From: Streptomyces kanamyceticus | GTDB lineage: Bacteria; Actinomycetota; Actinomycetes; Streptomycetales; Streptomycetaceae | Length of the DNA stretch: 64,000 bases | Reading direction: 5' to 3' | Assembly: GCF_008704495.1 (NCBI RefSeq) | Contig: NZ_CP023699.1 | Location: 1,674,001 to 1,738,000 of the forward strand | Part shown: piece after piece, positions 46,859-55,681 of the stretch | Layout of the letters: each line of letters starts with the position of its first letter | How positions within the stretch are numbered: position 1 is the stretch's first letter | Program-made: the position numbers and the translations under genes | Notes under the pieces: model-generated | What the model saw: the letters and a program-made list of their open reading frames with translations, nothing else | Told to the model about the DNA's origin: nothing | The model's database searches: none

Positions 46859-47848
46859 TTGCGGGTTCTTGTCACCGGAGGCTCCGGCAACGTCGGTGTG
46901 GGTGTCGTCAGGGCACTCAACGCCGCCCGCCATCACGTCGTGGTGGCCAGCCGCGGCTACAGCCCCGCGCTCCTGCCCGAAGGCGTACGCGCCGTACGCC
47001 TGGAGCGCACCGAGCCCGACGCCTACACCAGGCTGGTCGCCGCCGAAAAGCCCGACGCCGTGATCGATCTGACCTGCCACGACGCCGCGGACGCGGCGGT
47101 CACCCTGCGGGCCTGCGCCGGGGTCGACCGCGTCGTGGTCGTCTCCTCGGTGACGGCCGCCGGGCCCGCCACCACCACTCCGGTCACCGAGGCGACAGCG
47201 GCACCGCCGCTCTCCGAGTACGGCATCGACAAGCTGGCCGTCGAGGAGACGGTGCGCGCCGCCTGGGCGGACGGCACCTCCCAGGCCCTGCTCGTGCGCC
47301 TGGGCGCGGTCTACCGGCTCGGCGCGGATCTGGACGGCCAACTCGCCGAGGACGGCTGCTGGCTGGCGCACGCGGCGGCCGGAGCGCCTGCCGTGCTCGC
47401 CGACGACGGCGCGGCGCGGTGGAACCTGCTGCACGCCGACGACGCGGGCGCCGCACTCGCCGAACTGCTGGCCAACGACCGCGCTCGCGGCGTCCTGGTC
47501 CACCTGGCCTCCCGGCATCCGCTGCCCTGGCGCGAGCTGTACGAGCGGGTCCACCACGCGCTCGGACGCCCCTTCAACCCGGTTTCCGTACCCGCGGAGT
47601 GGGCCGCCGAGCAGCTGGAGGACGCCGAGTTCCTCGCCGAGACCTCCCGCTGGGACCAGGTCTTCGACCTCGGCCTGCTCGACCGGCTCGCGCCGTCCTA
47701 CCAGGAGCGCGGCGGACCGTCGCGCGTCACCGAGGTCGCCCTGTGGCTGATCCGCCAGGGGCGCGTCGGGGACGCGGAACTCGGCGCGGAGATACAGGAG
47801 TTGCCCGCGCGCCTCGCGGCCGTGCGCACCGCGCCAGGGCTGGTGTGA
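46859..47848 (+). CDS. kanK: NAD(P)-dependent reductase of the extended SDR type, probable 2'-oxokanamycin reductase
   Basis: A 329-residue extended short-chain dehydrogenase. LRVLVTGGSGNVGVGVVRAL is the nucleotide loop; VVVVSSVTAAGP and EYGIDKLAVEE contain the Ser and YxxxK catalytic pattern. TTG 46859 was chosen because GAGGAGG stands nine bases upstream. KanK reduces the ketone made by KanJ, and this gene lies 94 bp after kanJ, which is the reason for the symbol. The name kanK was also used in another scheme for a 2-deoxystreptamine dehydrogenase. Confidence 0.75.
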   Translation: MRVLVTGGSGNVGVGVVRALNAARHHVVVASRGYSPALLPEGVRAVRLERTEPDAYTRLVAAEKPDAVIDLTCHDAADAAVTLRACAGVDRVVVVSSVTAAGPATTTPVTEATAAPPLSEYGIDKLAVEETVRAAWADGTSQALLVRLGAVYRLGADLDGQLAEDGCWLAHAAAGAPAVLADDGAARWNLLHADDAGAALAELLANDRARGVLVHLASRHPLPWRELYERVHHALGRPFNPVSVPAEWAAEQLEDAEFLAETSRWDQVFDLGLLDRLAPSYQERGGPSRVTEVALWLIRQGRVGDAELGAEIQELPARLAAVRTAPGLV

Positions 47849-47973
47849 TTTCGGCCGATGTGATCGTTCCGCATGATCCCGGCTTCCGAAGATCAGTTAC
47901 GTTCCTCGTCACGGGAGGGGCGGGCTCACCGTCCGCCCCGACCGGCGCGTTCACCCCATGGAGAGGATGGCCC

Positions 47974-48807
47974 ATGTCGCAGTCCGCGTCCGACGAGGAC
48001 CCCAAGTTAACGCGAGTCGTGGAGGCGGTCCGGGGCGGCAGGCGGTATCGGAGCGTGACCGACCAGGCCGTTCGCCGACTGGCCAGAGCGGCACTCGCTG
48101 TGGAGGGCGGCGACGTCACCAGGGCCACCAAGCGGACCAAGCGCGGACTCCACGAGGTCTTCGGCGCCTTCATGCCGATGACGCCCAAGTACGAGGCGCT
48201 GCTGCGCGATGTGCGGGAGGCCGTCGAGCTCGATGACCCGGAGGCGATCCGCACCGCCCTGAAACCCGCCCTCGGCGCCCACTCCTCCACCAGGGAGCGG
48301 CTCCCCATCCTCACGGAAATGTACGCCGAGGTCTTCGACCGCCTCGACACCGCCCCCGCCACCGTGCGCGACCTGGCCTGCGGGATGAACCCGCTGACCG
48401 TCCCCTGGATGCCGCTGCCCGCCGGGACGACCTACCTCGCCTCCGACATCGACCACCGTCTGATGGACTTCGCGGGAACGGTGCTCACCGCTCTCGGAGT
48501 CCCCAACCGGGTAGAGGTGCGGGACCTGTTGACGGACCCGGATCCCGAACCGGCCGACGTCACCTTCCTGTTCAAGGCCGTCCCCTGCCTTGAGGCACAG
48601 GGCAAGGGCCTCGGCTGGAAGCTGCTCGACCAGATCAATTCCCCCGTCCTGGTGGTGAGTTTCCCCACCAAGACCCTGGGCCGCCGCTCCAGGGGCATGT
48701 ACCAGACCCATTCCGCGGAATTCGCCCGGCGCGTCGCCGAACGGCCCTGGAAGTGCGACGAGATCGAGTTCGGCGACGAACTCGTCTACGTGGTCACGAA
48801 GGGCTGA
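47974..48807 (+). CDS. kmr: 16S rRNA m7G1405-type methyltransferase, self-resistance
   Basis: A 277-residue enzyme of the FmrO/KgmB/GrmA (Arm) family. RTALKPALGAHSSTRERLPI is a family-specific segment, VRDLACGMNPLTVPWM is the SAM-binding motif, and TFLFKAVPCLEAQGKG with VSFPTKTLGRRSRGM form the RNA-binding/catalytic part. It methylates N7 of G1405 in 16S rRNA, giving high resistance to 4,6-disubstituted aminoglycosides such as kanamycin and gentamicin. This independently points to a 4,6-disubstituted product. Codon 12 is TTA (48007-48009), so translation may depend on bldA. ATG 47974 follows GGAGAGGATGG. Confidence 0.92.
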   Translation: MSQSASDEDPKLTRVVEAVRGGRRYRSVTDQAVRRLARAALAVEGGDVTRATKRTKRGLHEVFGAFMPMTPKYEALLRDVREAVELDDPEAIRTALKPALGAHSSTRERLPILTEMYAEVFDRLDTAPATVRDLACGMNPLTVPWMPLPAGTTYLASDIDHRLMDFAGTVLTALGVPNRVEVRDLLTDPDPEPADVTFLFKAVPCLEAQGKGLGWKLLDQINSPVLVVSFPTKTLGRRSRGMYQTHSAEFARRVAERPWKCDEIEFGDELVYVVTKG

Positions 48808-48889
48808 CGACGGGCAGGAGCCGTTCCCACGAGGCGAGGGCGCCGGACCAGAACCCATTGGGCTGAACTAGGCAAGATGGAGGTACAGC

Positions 48890-50134
48890 GTGCGCGTACT
48901 CCGGCTCACCCCGTTCTACCACCACGACTGTGTGGACAGCTGGCCCGCCGAGTTCGACGCGGTGGGCGGCATGCAGGTACAGATCCTGCGGATGTCCCGC
49001 GCCCTGGCCGAGTTGGGGGTGCGCCAGCAGGTGCTCACCGTCGGCTTCCCCGGTCTGCCCAGAGTGCGGCGCGACTCCGAGAACCTGGTGGTGCGGATCA
49101 CCAGGGCCCCGCTGCCCAGGCTGCGCTCCAGGATCACCGGCCTGGTCGGCCTCAACCAGGCGTGGCTGGCCGCCGCGCTCACCGAATGCGTGAAACTGCG
49201 GCGCCGCTGGCCCGCCGACCTGATCCAGGTCCATCTGGACGGCCAGCTCTGGGCGTTGCTCGCGGGACCGGTCGCCGCCCGCCTGGTGGGCGTGCCGTAC
49301 ACGGTCACCGTGCACTGCTCGCGGCTGGCGGTGTATCAGCCCATGTCCACCGTCGACCGCATCCAGCACCCCTTGGTGACCGCCGTCGAGCGCTGGGCGC
49401 TGCGCCGTGCGGCCGGGATCACCACGCTGACCGAGCGGACCGCCACGGTGCTCGCCGCCGAACTGGGCGCGGCCCAGAGGGTGATCGACGTGGTGCCCGA
49501 CGCGGTCGACCCCGATCGGGCCGAGGCCGCGCCCGCCGAGGTCGAGCGGCTGAAGAAGCGTTTCGGCCTGCCGCAGGAGGGCGGTCCCGTCATCGGATTC
49601 GTCGGCCGGATCGCCCACGAGAAGGGCTGGCGCCACGCCGTCCAGGCGGTGGCCGAACTCGCGGACGCGGGCCGGGACTTCACCTTCCTCGTCGTCGGAG
49701 ACGGACCGCAGCGGGCCGACATGGAGGCGGCGGTGGCCGAGGCCGGTCTCACCGACCGGTTCGTCTTCACCGGGTTCCTGCCCAACGACGAGATCCCCGC
49801 CGTGATGACCGCCCTGGACGTCCTCCTGATGCCGTCCGTGCACGAGGAGTTGGGCGGCAGCGCCGTCGAGGCCATGCTCGCGGGAACGCCGGTGGCCGCC
49901 TACGGGGTCGGCGGCCTGTGCGACACCGTGGGCAAGGTGACCCCGTCCTTGCTGGCCGCGCCCGGCCAGGTGGCCGAACTCGCGCGGACGGTCAAGCGGG
50001 TACTCGACGATCCCGCGCCGGTCCTGGCCGAATTGCGTGCCGGACGGGAGTGGCTCGCGGACGAGTTCGGTGTCCACCACGCGGCCGGTCTCGCGTTGGC
50101 CCACTATGAGCGGGTACTCGGCAAAGAACGGTAG
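48890..50134 (+). CDS. kanE: GT4 glycosyltransferase attaching the second sugar (kanosaminyltransferase)
   Basis: A 414-residue GT-B enzyme of family GT4: [56 protein letters not shown] and [19 protein letters not shown] (EX7E). In the kanamycin route this enzyme transfers kanosamine from UDP-kanosamine to O-6 of the 2-deoxystreptamine pseudodisaccharide. A second GT in a 2-deoxystreptamine cluster without ribosyl-transfer genes also argues for a 4,6-disubstituted product. GTG 48890 follows GATGGAGG. Alternative name kanM2. Confidence 0.88.
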   Translation: MRVLRLTPFYHHDCVDSWPAEFDAVGGMQVQILRMSRALAELGVRQQVLTVGFPGLPRVRRDSENLVVRITRAPLPRLRSRITGLVGLNQAWLAAALTECVKLRRRWPADLIQVHLDGQLWALLAGPVAARLVGVPYTVTVHCSRLAVYQPMSTVDRIQHPLVTAVERWALRRAAGITTLTERTATVLAAELGAAQRVIDVVPDAVDPDRAEAAPAEVERLKKRFGLPQEGGPVIGFVGRIAHEKGWRHAVQAVAELADAGRDFTFLVVGDGPQRADMEAAVAEAGLTDRFVFTGFLPNDEIPAVMTALDVLLMPSVHEELGGSAVEAMLAGTPVAAYGVGGLCDTVGKVTPSLLAAPGQVAELARTVKRVLDDPAPVLAELRAGREWLADEFGVHHAAGLALAHYERVLGKER

Positions 50135-50192
50135 CCGTACGACACCCGACGTCCTGTTCGACTTGTTCTACGACAGCTGATCTGGAGTATGC

Positions 50193-51200
50193 GTGAGGCA
50201 GGACTGGCAGCACTTGGACGAGTCCGACGTACGGGTCCGACCGGGACGGCGTAGTTCCCGCCCGCGCAGCAAGAACCGCCCCGAGCACGCCGACGCCCGG
50301 TCCGCCATGGTGGTCGGGGTCGATCGCGGCCGGTGGACCTGCGTCCTGGACTCCGACCCCGAGAGCCGGATCACCGCGATGCGCGCCCGCGAACTGGGCC
50401 GCAAGTCGGCGGTGATAGGCGACCGCGTCGACGTGATCGGCGACCTGTCCGGCAAGCCGGGCACCCTGGCCCGCATGGTCCGGGTCGCCCGGCGCGACAG
50501 CGTCCTGCGGCGCACCGCCGACGACACGGACCCCTACGAGCGGGTGGTGGTCGCCAACGCGGAACAGCTGGTGATCGTCTGCGCGTTGGCGGCGCCGCAG
50601 CCGCGCGCCGGTTTCATCGACCGTGCCCTGGTGGCGGCCTACGCGGGCGGTCTGCGGCCGGTGCTCTGCCTGACCAAGGCGGACCTGAAGGGCCCCGAGG
50701 ACGTGGTGAGCACCTACGCCCATCTGGATCTGCCGATCGTGGTCACGCGCTCCGACCGCGCCCCGGACGCCCTGCGCGAGCAGCTGGCCGGGCGCGTCTC
50801 GGCCCTGGTCGGACACTCCGGAGTCGGCAAGTCCACGCTGATCAACATCCTGATCCCGCAGGCCCGGCGGGTCACCGGTGAAGTGAGCGCGATCGGGAAG
50901 GGCCGCCACACGTCCACCTCGGCCGTCGCCCTGCCGCTGCCGGACGGCGGCTGGGCCGTGGACACCCCCGGCATCCGCTCCTTCGGGCTTGCCCACGTCA
51001 CGTCCGACGACGTCCTCGACGCCTTCCCCGACCTGAGCGACGGCGCGGAGGACTGCCCGTCCGGCTGCCGTCATCTGGGCGCCCCGCACGACTCGGGATG
51101 CGGCCTGGAGCGCCTGAGCGAAGCCGATCCGGCCAGGGCGCGGCGGCTGGAGTCGCTGCGCCGCCTGCTGCGCTCGCACGCGGGCATCGAAGAGGAGTGA
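50193..51200 (+). CDS. rsgA: Ribosome small-subunit GTPase A (RsgA), cluster-associated
   Basis: A 335-residue circularly permuted GTPase. An OB-fold comes first (about 35-105), then the permuted G motifs: TKAD (G4) near 165, GHSGVGKST (G1) near 208 and DTPG (G3) near 255. A C-terminal zinc site CPSGCRHLGAPHDSGC is intact. RsgA checks and releases maturation factors from the 30S subunit at the decoding centre, where aminoglycosides bind, and its GTPase is sensitive to aminoglycosides. GTG 50193 follows CTGGAG. It lies directly behind the glycosyltransferase and 58 bp separates them, so it may be co-transcribed with the cluster. Whether a second housekeeping copy exists cannot be seen here. 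Confidence 0.9.
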   Translation: MRQDWQHLDESDVRVRPGRRSSRPRSKNRPEHADARSAMVVGVDRGRWTCVLDSDPESRITAMRARELGRKSAVIGDRVDVIGDLSGKPGTLARMVRVARRDSVLRRTADDTDPYERVVVANAEQLVIVCALAAPQPRAGFIDRALVAAYAGGLRPVLCLTKADLKGPEDVVSTYAHLDLPIVVTRSDRAPDALREQLAGRVSALVGHSGVGKSTLINILIPQARRVTGEVSAIGKGRHTSTSAVALPLPDGGWAVDTPGIRSFGLAHVTSDDVLDAFPDLSDGAEDCPSGCRHLGAPHDSGCGLERLSEADPARARRLESLRRLLRSHAGIEEE

Positions 51201-51234
51201 CCACCGTGACCACCTCGTGGTCCACCATGGGGAC

Positions 51235-51633
51235 ATGAGCCGACTGACCCACATCAGCGCCCCCGAGGGCGTCGCCCCCGCCACCGCCTACACCCACGTC
51301 GTGATGGGCACGGGCCGATTCGTCGCGATATCCGGCCAGTTGGCCCTGGACGAGGACGGCAAGCTGGTCGGCGAGGGCGACGCGGCGGCGCAGGCCCACC
51401 AGGTCTTCGAGAACCTGCGGCGCTGCCTGACCGCGGCGGGCGCGACGTTCGACGACGTCGTGAAGCTGACGTACTTCGTGACGGACATGGCGCACATGCG
51501 GGCGATCCGCGGCGCGCGGGACGCCTTCCTTGACCCCGAGCGGCTGCCCGCTTCCTCGGCGGTGCAGGTGGGCGCGCTGGTCGCGCCCGAGTATCTGATG
51601 GAGATCGAGGCGTTCGCGGTGGTGGCCGAGTAG
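51235..51633 (+). CDS. RidA/YjgF family protein
   Basis: A 132-residue member of the RidA family, trimeric proteins that hydrolyse reactive enamines and imines from PLP enzymes. FVAISGQLALDEDGKLVGEG, VFENLRRCLTAAGATFDDVV and ASSAVQVGALVAPEYLMEIE are the core pattern; the Arg of the canonical LPAR near residue 107 appears as LPASSAVQV, so the substrate-binding Arg seen in archetypal RidA may be missing. ATG 51235 is chosen because GGGGAC precedes it. Just outside the cluster, it could belong to general metabolism. Confidence 0.83.
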   Translation: MSRLTHISAPEGVAPATAYTHVVMGTGRFVAISGQLALDEDGKLVGEGDAAAQAHQVFENLRRCLTAAGATFDDVVKLTYFVTDMAHMRAIRGARDAFLDPERLPASSAVQVGALVAPEYLMEIEAFAVVAE

Positions 51634-51656
51634 GCGCGCGCCGACCGCCCCCGACC

Positions 51657-52226
51657 TCACTCCGGCAGCCGCGCCAGGGCCGCCGAGGCCGCCGCCGCGA
51701 GGCGGGGATGGGCCCGCGCCGCGGTCAGCACCGGTCTCGCCCGGGGGTCCCCGAGCGCGCCCAGGCCCTCCACACAGGCGAGCGCGATCTTGCCGAACGG
51801 GTCGTGCGGGGCGAGGCGCCGCCGCAGCGTCGTGATCAGCGCGGGCGCCGACTCCGGGGCGCGCAGCTCCGTCAGGAGGCGCACCGGGTGCAGGGCGTAG
51901 GCGACGCGGAGTTCGTTCGTCGCCAGGGCGGCCGCCGCGCGCGCGGTGCGGGGGTCGCCGAGCCTGGCCAGGGCGTACGCCGCCGCCGCGCAGCGCGGCG
52001 CGTCCCGGTGGTTGAGGAGCAGGACGAGCGATTCGAAGGCCCGGCGGTCCCCGGCGACGCCGAGCAGGACCGCCGCCAACTCCCTTGTCCACAAGGGCTG
52101 TCCCGGCGAGACGAGCACCTCGGCGAGCTCCTCGAGGTCACCGGTCGCGACCAGCCGCTCGTACTCCTTCGAGCCCCCCGCCTCGGCGCGTAAACGTTCC
52201 GTCACCGTCCGCAACTCCTCATCCAT
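51657..52226 (-). CDS. HEAT-repeat protein
   Basis: About 189 residues of alpha-helical repeats: RELAAVLLGVAGDRRAFESL, RCAAAAYALARLGDPRTARA and LACVEGLGALGDPRARPVLT follow the helix-turn-helix HEAT/PBS-lyase repeat pattern, each with the G-D turn. ATG 52226 is chosen as the likely start; the upstream frame is less conserved. It probably mediates protein contacts; no specific role is known to me. It converges on the RidA gene with 23 bp between the stops. Confidence 0.75.
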   Translation of the reverse strand: MDEELRTVTERLRAEAGGSKEYERLVATGDLEELAEVLVSPGQPLWTRELAAVLLGVAGDRRAFESLVLLLNHRDAPRCAAAAYALARLGDPRTARAAAALATNELRVAYALHPVRLLTELRAPESAPALITTLRRRLAPHDPFGKIALACVEGLGALGDPRARPVLTAARAHPRLAAAASAALARLPE

Positions 52227-52580
52227 GGCCGCGAGCCTAACCGCCGATCCCTCCCGGCGACGTAGATCACAAACACTGAGGGCTGGCGCGCTCGTTACTC
52301 GCCGGTTAATCTCATGTGAGCGGGGCACACTCCCCGTAGCACCTCCCTTTCCCGCGGTGGCCTGGTGACGCAGCCACTGTGGGCAGCTTGTCGGTTCGGT
52401 ACTTCAGGTACCGCTGCACCACCTCGTACGACGTGGCTCCGGGACAGAGCCCGTCGGCTTCTCACCGGGCGTGCCCTTCGCGCCGCCCGGACACGACACG
52501 CACCACTTTCCGCACGCCGTACGGCAGTTGCCGCCTGCGCGTGCGCCCCTCAGTCGTCACTCTCTTCCTGGAGTCCACGC
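52227..52580. other. 354-bp region upstream of the 3-hydroxyacyl-CoA dehydrogenase
   Basis: No gene is evident. It contains TTACTCGCCGGTTAA at 52295-52309, a palindrome-like TetR-type operator, a GGGG-CACACT-CCCC hairpin near 52321, and the hairpin CGGTAC-TTCAG-GTACCG (52397-52413). The downstream part is probably a long leader. I see no known riboswitch. Confidence 0.6.
52295..52309. promoter_or_regulatory. Candidate TetR-family operator
   Basis: TTACTCGCCGGTTAA pairs at ten of fourteen positions around the centre and has the TTA...TAA ends common to operators of acyl-CoA-responsive TetR regulators. It lies 272 bp before the dehydrogenase gene, between it and the divergent HEAT-repeat gene. 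The TetR gene at 54475 is a candidate binder. Confidence 0.4.
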
Positions 52581-54362
52581 ATGGACGCTCCCTTGAACAC
52601 CGTCGCCGTCATCGGTCTGGGCACGATGGGCACCGGCATCGCCGAGGTCCTGGCCCGCGCGGGCCGCGAGGTCATCGGCATCGACATCAGCCAGGCGGCG
52701 GCCACCCGGGCGGTGACGGCCCTGGAGACCTCCACGGCCCGCGCGGTGCGGCGCGAGCGCCTCACCGATGAGGAGCGGCGCGGCATCCTGGCCCGCTTCC
52801 GCACCTTCACCGATCTGCAGGCCGCGGCCGACGTCGACCTGGTGATCGAGGTCGTCCCCGAGTCGTACGAGATCAAGCAGCGGATCGTGCGTGAACTCGA
52901 CGCCGTGGTCCGCCCCGAGACGATCATCGCGACCGGCACCAACGCGCTGTCCGTCACCCGGCTCGCCGCCGAGTCGGCGCGCCCCGAGCGCGTGCTCGGC
53001 CTGCACTTCTTCAACCCCGCGCCCGCGATGAAGCTCGTCGAGATCGTCTCGTCCGTGCTCACCGCGCCCGCCGCCGTCGCCGCGGTCACCGAGCTCGCGT
53101 ACGCCCTGGGCAAGGAGCCCGTCGCGGTCGGCGACCGGCCCGGCTTCGTCGCCGACGGGCTGCTCTTCGGCTACCTCAACCAGGCCGCCGCGATGTACGA
53201 GGCGAAGTACGCCTCCCGCGAGGACATCGACGCCGCGATGAAGCTGGGCTGCGGCCTGCCGATGGGCCCGCTCGCGCTGCTCGACCTGATCGGCGTGGAC
53301 ACCGCCCGCACGGTCCTCGACGCCATGTACGCCGAGTCCCACGACCGCCTGCACGCCCCCGCGCCGGTCCTCAAGCAGCTCAGCGAGGCGGGCCTGACCG
53401 GGCGCAAGTCGGGGCGCGGCTTCTACACGTACGCCGAGCCGGGCAGCACGGAGGTGGTGCGCGACGCGCTGACCCCGCCGGAGGGCGAGCGGAGCGTCCC
53501 GAGCCGTGCCGTGCGCGCGGTCGGTGTGGCGGGCTCCGGCACGATGGCGTCCGGCATCGCCGAGGTCTTCGCCAAGGCGGGCTACGACGTGGTGCTCGCC
53601 GCACGCAGCGAGGAGAAGGCGCAGCTCGCCAGGGCCCGTATCGGCAAGTCCCTCGCGCGCTCGGTGGAGAAGGGGCGGATCACCGCCGAGTCGGCGGCGG
53701 AGACCCTGGAGCGGATCACCCCGGCCGGTTCGTACGAGGCGTTCGCCGATGTCGATCTGGCCCTGGAGGCCATCGCGGAGGACCTGGACGTCAAGCAGCA
53801 GCTGTTCGCGACGCTCGACAAGGTCTGCAAGCCCGGCGCGATCCTGGCGACCACGACGTCCTCGCTGCCGGTCGTCGCCTGCGCCCGCGCCACCTCGCGC
53901 CCGCGTGACGTGATCGGCATGCACTTCTTCAACCCGGCCCCGGCGATGAAGCTGGTCGAGGTGGTGCGCACCGTGCTGACCTCGGACGAGGTGCACGCCA
54001 CCGTCCGTGAGGTCTGCGCGGCGATCCGCAAGCACCCGGTGGACTGCGGCGACCGCGCGGGCTTCATCGTGAACGCGCTGCTCTTCCCGTACCTGAACAA
54101 CGCGATCAAGATGGTCCAGGAGCACTACGCCACGCTGGACGACATCGACGCCGCGATGAAGCTGGGCGGCGGCTACCCCATGGGGCCCTTCGAGCTCCTC
54201 GACGTGGTCGGCCTCGATGTCTCGCTCGCCATCGAGAAGGTCCTGCACCGCGAGTTCCGCGACCCGGGCCTGGCCCCGGCGCCGCTGCTCGAACACCTGG
54301 TGGCCGCGGGCTGCCTCGGCCGCAAGACGGGGCGTGGCTTCCGCGAATATGCCCGGCGCTGA
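52581..54362 (+). CDS. Tandem-domain 3-hydroxyacyl-CoA (3-hydroxybutyryl-CoA) dehydrogenase
   Basis: A 593-residue protein with two complete 3-hydroxyacyl-CoA dehydrogenase units in a row. Each has a Rossmann loop (GLGTMGTGIAEVL near residue 10 and GSGTMASGIAEVF near 317), a catalytic block HFFNPAPAMKLVE, and a C-terminal dimerisation helix bundle (GLPMGPLALLDLIG and GYPMGPFELLDVVG). Most bacterial enzymes of this kind are single units of about 285 residues; this duplication is known in actinomycetes. It would supply crotonyl-CoA precursors or process 3-hydroxybutyryl-CoA for the ethylmalonyl-CoA pathway. ATG 52581 follows CTGGAG. Confidence 0.92.
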   Translation: MDAPLNTVAVIGLGTMGTGIAEVLARAGREVIGIDISQAAATRAVTALETSTARAVRRERLTDEERRGILARFRTFTDLQAAADVDLVIEVVPESYEIKQRIVRELDAVVRPETIIATGTNALSVTRLAAESARPERVLGLHFFNPAPAMKLVEIVSSVLTAPAAVAAVTELAYALGKEPVAVGDRPGFVADGLLFGYLNQAAAMYEAKYASREDIDAAMKLGCGLPMGPLALLDLIGVDTARTVLDAMYAESHDRLHAPAPVLKQLSEAGLTGRKSGRGFYTYAEPGSTEVVRDALTPPEGERSVPSRAVRAVGVAGSGTMASGIAEVFAKAGYDVVLAARSEEKAQLARARIGKSLARSVEKGRITAESAAETLERITPAGSYEAFADVDLALEAIAEDLDVKQQLFATLDKVCKPGAILATTTSSLPVVACARATSRPRDVIGMHFFNPAPAMKLVEVVRTVLTSDEVHATVREVCAAIRKHPVDCGDRAGFIVNALLFPYLNNAIKMVQEHYATLDDIDAAMKLGGGYPMGPFELLDVVGLDVSLAIEKVLHREFRDPGLAPAPLLEHLVAAGCLGRKTGRGFREYARR

Positions 54363-54474
54363 GCCGGCCGAGGACCGCCTGGACTCCGCGACGGACTGGG
54401 GCGGGCTGCTCGAACCCTCGGGCGGCCCTCTCCCACACGAGCACCGTGCTGCGCATATGCAGTACGTTCGTGGC

Positions 54475-55284
54475 ATGTCCAAGGCCGCCAAGTCCTCACG
54501 CAACGCCAGCCCCGACGCTCCGGAGAGCGCCGCGGGCAGCCGTGCCGCCGCCCAACGCCTCAAGATGCGCAGGGAGCTGGCTGCGGCGGCCATGGAGCTC
54601 TTCGCGACCAAGGGGTACGAGGCGACGACGGTCGACGAGATCGCCGCCGCCGCGGGCGTCGCCCGCCGGACCTTCTTCCGGCACTTCCGCTCCAAGGAAG
54701 AGGCGATCTTCCCCGACCACGACGACACCCTGGTCCGCGCGGAGGAGGTGCTGAACGCCGCACCGGCGCACGAGCACCCGCTCGACACGGTGTGCCGCGG
54801 CATCAAGGAAGTCATGAAGATGTACGCGGCCTCGCCCGCGGTCTCCGTGGAGCGCTACCGGCTGACCCGTGAGGTGCCCACGCTGCGCGAGCGCGAGATC
54901 GCCTCCGTGGCCCGCTACGAACGGCTGTTCACGCGGTATCTGCTCGGCCACTTCGATGAGCAGGCGCACCACGACGGCAACGACGACCCGCTGCTCGCCG
55001 AGGTCGCCGCCTCCGCGGTGGTCACCGCCCACAACCACGTCCTGCGCCGCTGGCTGCGGGCGGGCGGCCAGGGCGACCTGGAGGCCCACCTGAACCACGC
55101 GTTCGGCATCGTCCGGCTCACCTTCGGCACCGGGATCGGCGCGGGCCGCTCCTCGGCACCGGCCACCGCCCCCGCCACGGTCTCCGCGCAGGGCGAGGTC
55201 CTGGTCACCGTGGCCCGTACGGACGCGCCGCTCGACGAGGTCATGCGGACGATCGAGAAAGCCCTCCGCGAGCGGGCCTCATAG
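54475..55284 (+). CDS. TetR family transcriptional regulator
   Basis: About 269 residues. HTH region at about 25-75: KMRRELAAAAMELFATKGYE, ATTVDEIAAAAGVARRTFFR and HFRSKEEAIFPDHDDTL. A helical effector domain follows, ending in a charged tail. No good ribosome site precedes ATG 54475 or the alternative ATG 54457; the transcript may start close to the gene. It stands between the dehydrogenase and ccr, so it probably regulates the ethylmalonyl-CoA pathway in response to an acyl-CoA. A perfect terminator lies just after it. Confidence 0.88.
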   Translation: MSKAAKSSRNASPDAPESAAGSRAAAQRLKMRRELAAAAMELFATKGYEATTVDEIAAAAGVARRTFFRHFRSKEEAIFPDHDDTLVRAEEVLNAAPAHEHPLDTVCRGIKEVMKMYAASPAVSVERYRLTREVPTLREREIASVARYERLFTRYLLGHFDEQAHHDGNDDPLLAEVAASAVVTAHNHVLRRWLRAGGQGDLEAHLNHAFGIVRLTFGTGIGAGRSSAPATAPATVSAQGEVLVTVARTDAPLDEVMRTIEKALRERAS

Positions 55285-55318
55285 TCCGCTTTTCGACCGA
55301 TTCGTCCTTGGCTTTTCA

Positions 55319-55346
55319 GGGGGCGCTACCCGCCGGTAGCGCCCCC
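55319..55346 (+). terminator. Terminator after the TetR gene
   Basis: GGGGGCGCTACC-CGCC-GGTAGCGCCCCC, a perfect 12-bp stem with a 4-base loop, 35 bp after the TetR stop. Confidence 0.85.
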
Positions 55347-55417
55347 TTCGGCATGCCGCTACCCCCTCTGACCTGCACTGATCGATCATCGGTCAAAAAC
55401 TCATGGCACTCAGTGCC

Positions 55418-55446
55418 TTGCCCCTTGGCACCTGGTGTCATACGTT
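55418..55446 (+). promoter_or_regulatory. Promoter of the ccr operon
   Basis: TTGCCC (55418-55423), exactly 17-bp spacer, TACGTT (55441-55446). The next gene downstream is ccr at 55682, implying a long leader. Confidence 0.5.
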
Positions 55447-55681
55447 GATGTTGTCCGGGCGGCCGGCGTGCAGAGATCATCCGTACGTCGGCTGTCCCCT
55501 CAAGCCACGGCTTGTACGCCCGGACGCCTGCGTCACAGGCACCTCTCGCGCCCCACCACGGCGCCGCCGAGCACCACCCTTCGCCGAACCGACGGCACAC
55601 CTCCACCCAGCACCACAAGCACCCCGACGTATCCCTCAAGACAGCGCTCCCGCAGGGCGCTTCTTCGCCGGAGGCATCACC

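Larger units (their letters stand above)
55285..55681. other. 397-bp region between the TetR gene and ccr
   Basis: No gene is evident. It contains a perfect terminator (55319-55346), a promoter (55418-55446) and a leader of about 235 bases before ccr. Inverted fragments such as GCGC-tcccgcagg-GCGC occur in the leader but no known riboswitch is recognised. Confidence 0.65.

Noticed and set aside
50156..50163. GTTCGACT half-site resembling a StrR box before rsgA
   Set aside because: No matching second arm at the required spacing was found, so it does not qualify as a full site.
52360..52420. GCAGCCACTGTGGGCAG region resembling part of a cobalamin riboswitch
   Set aside because: The B12 box and the conserved core order are absent, and the downstream gene is not B12-related, so this looks like chance.
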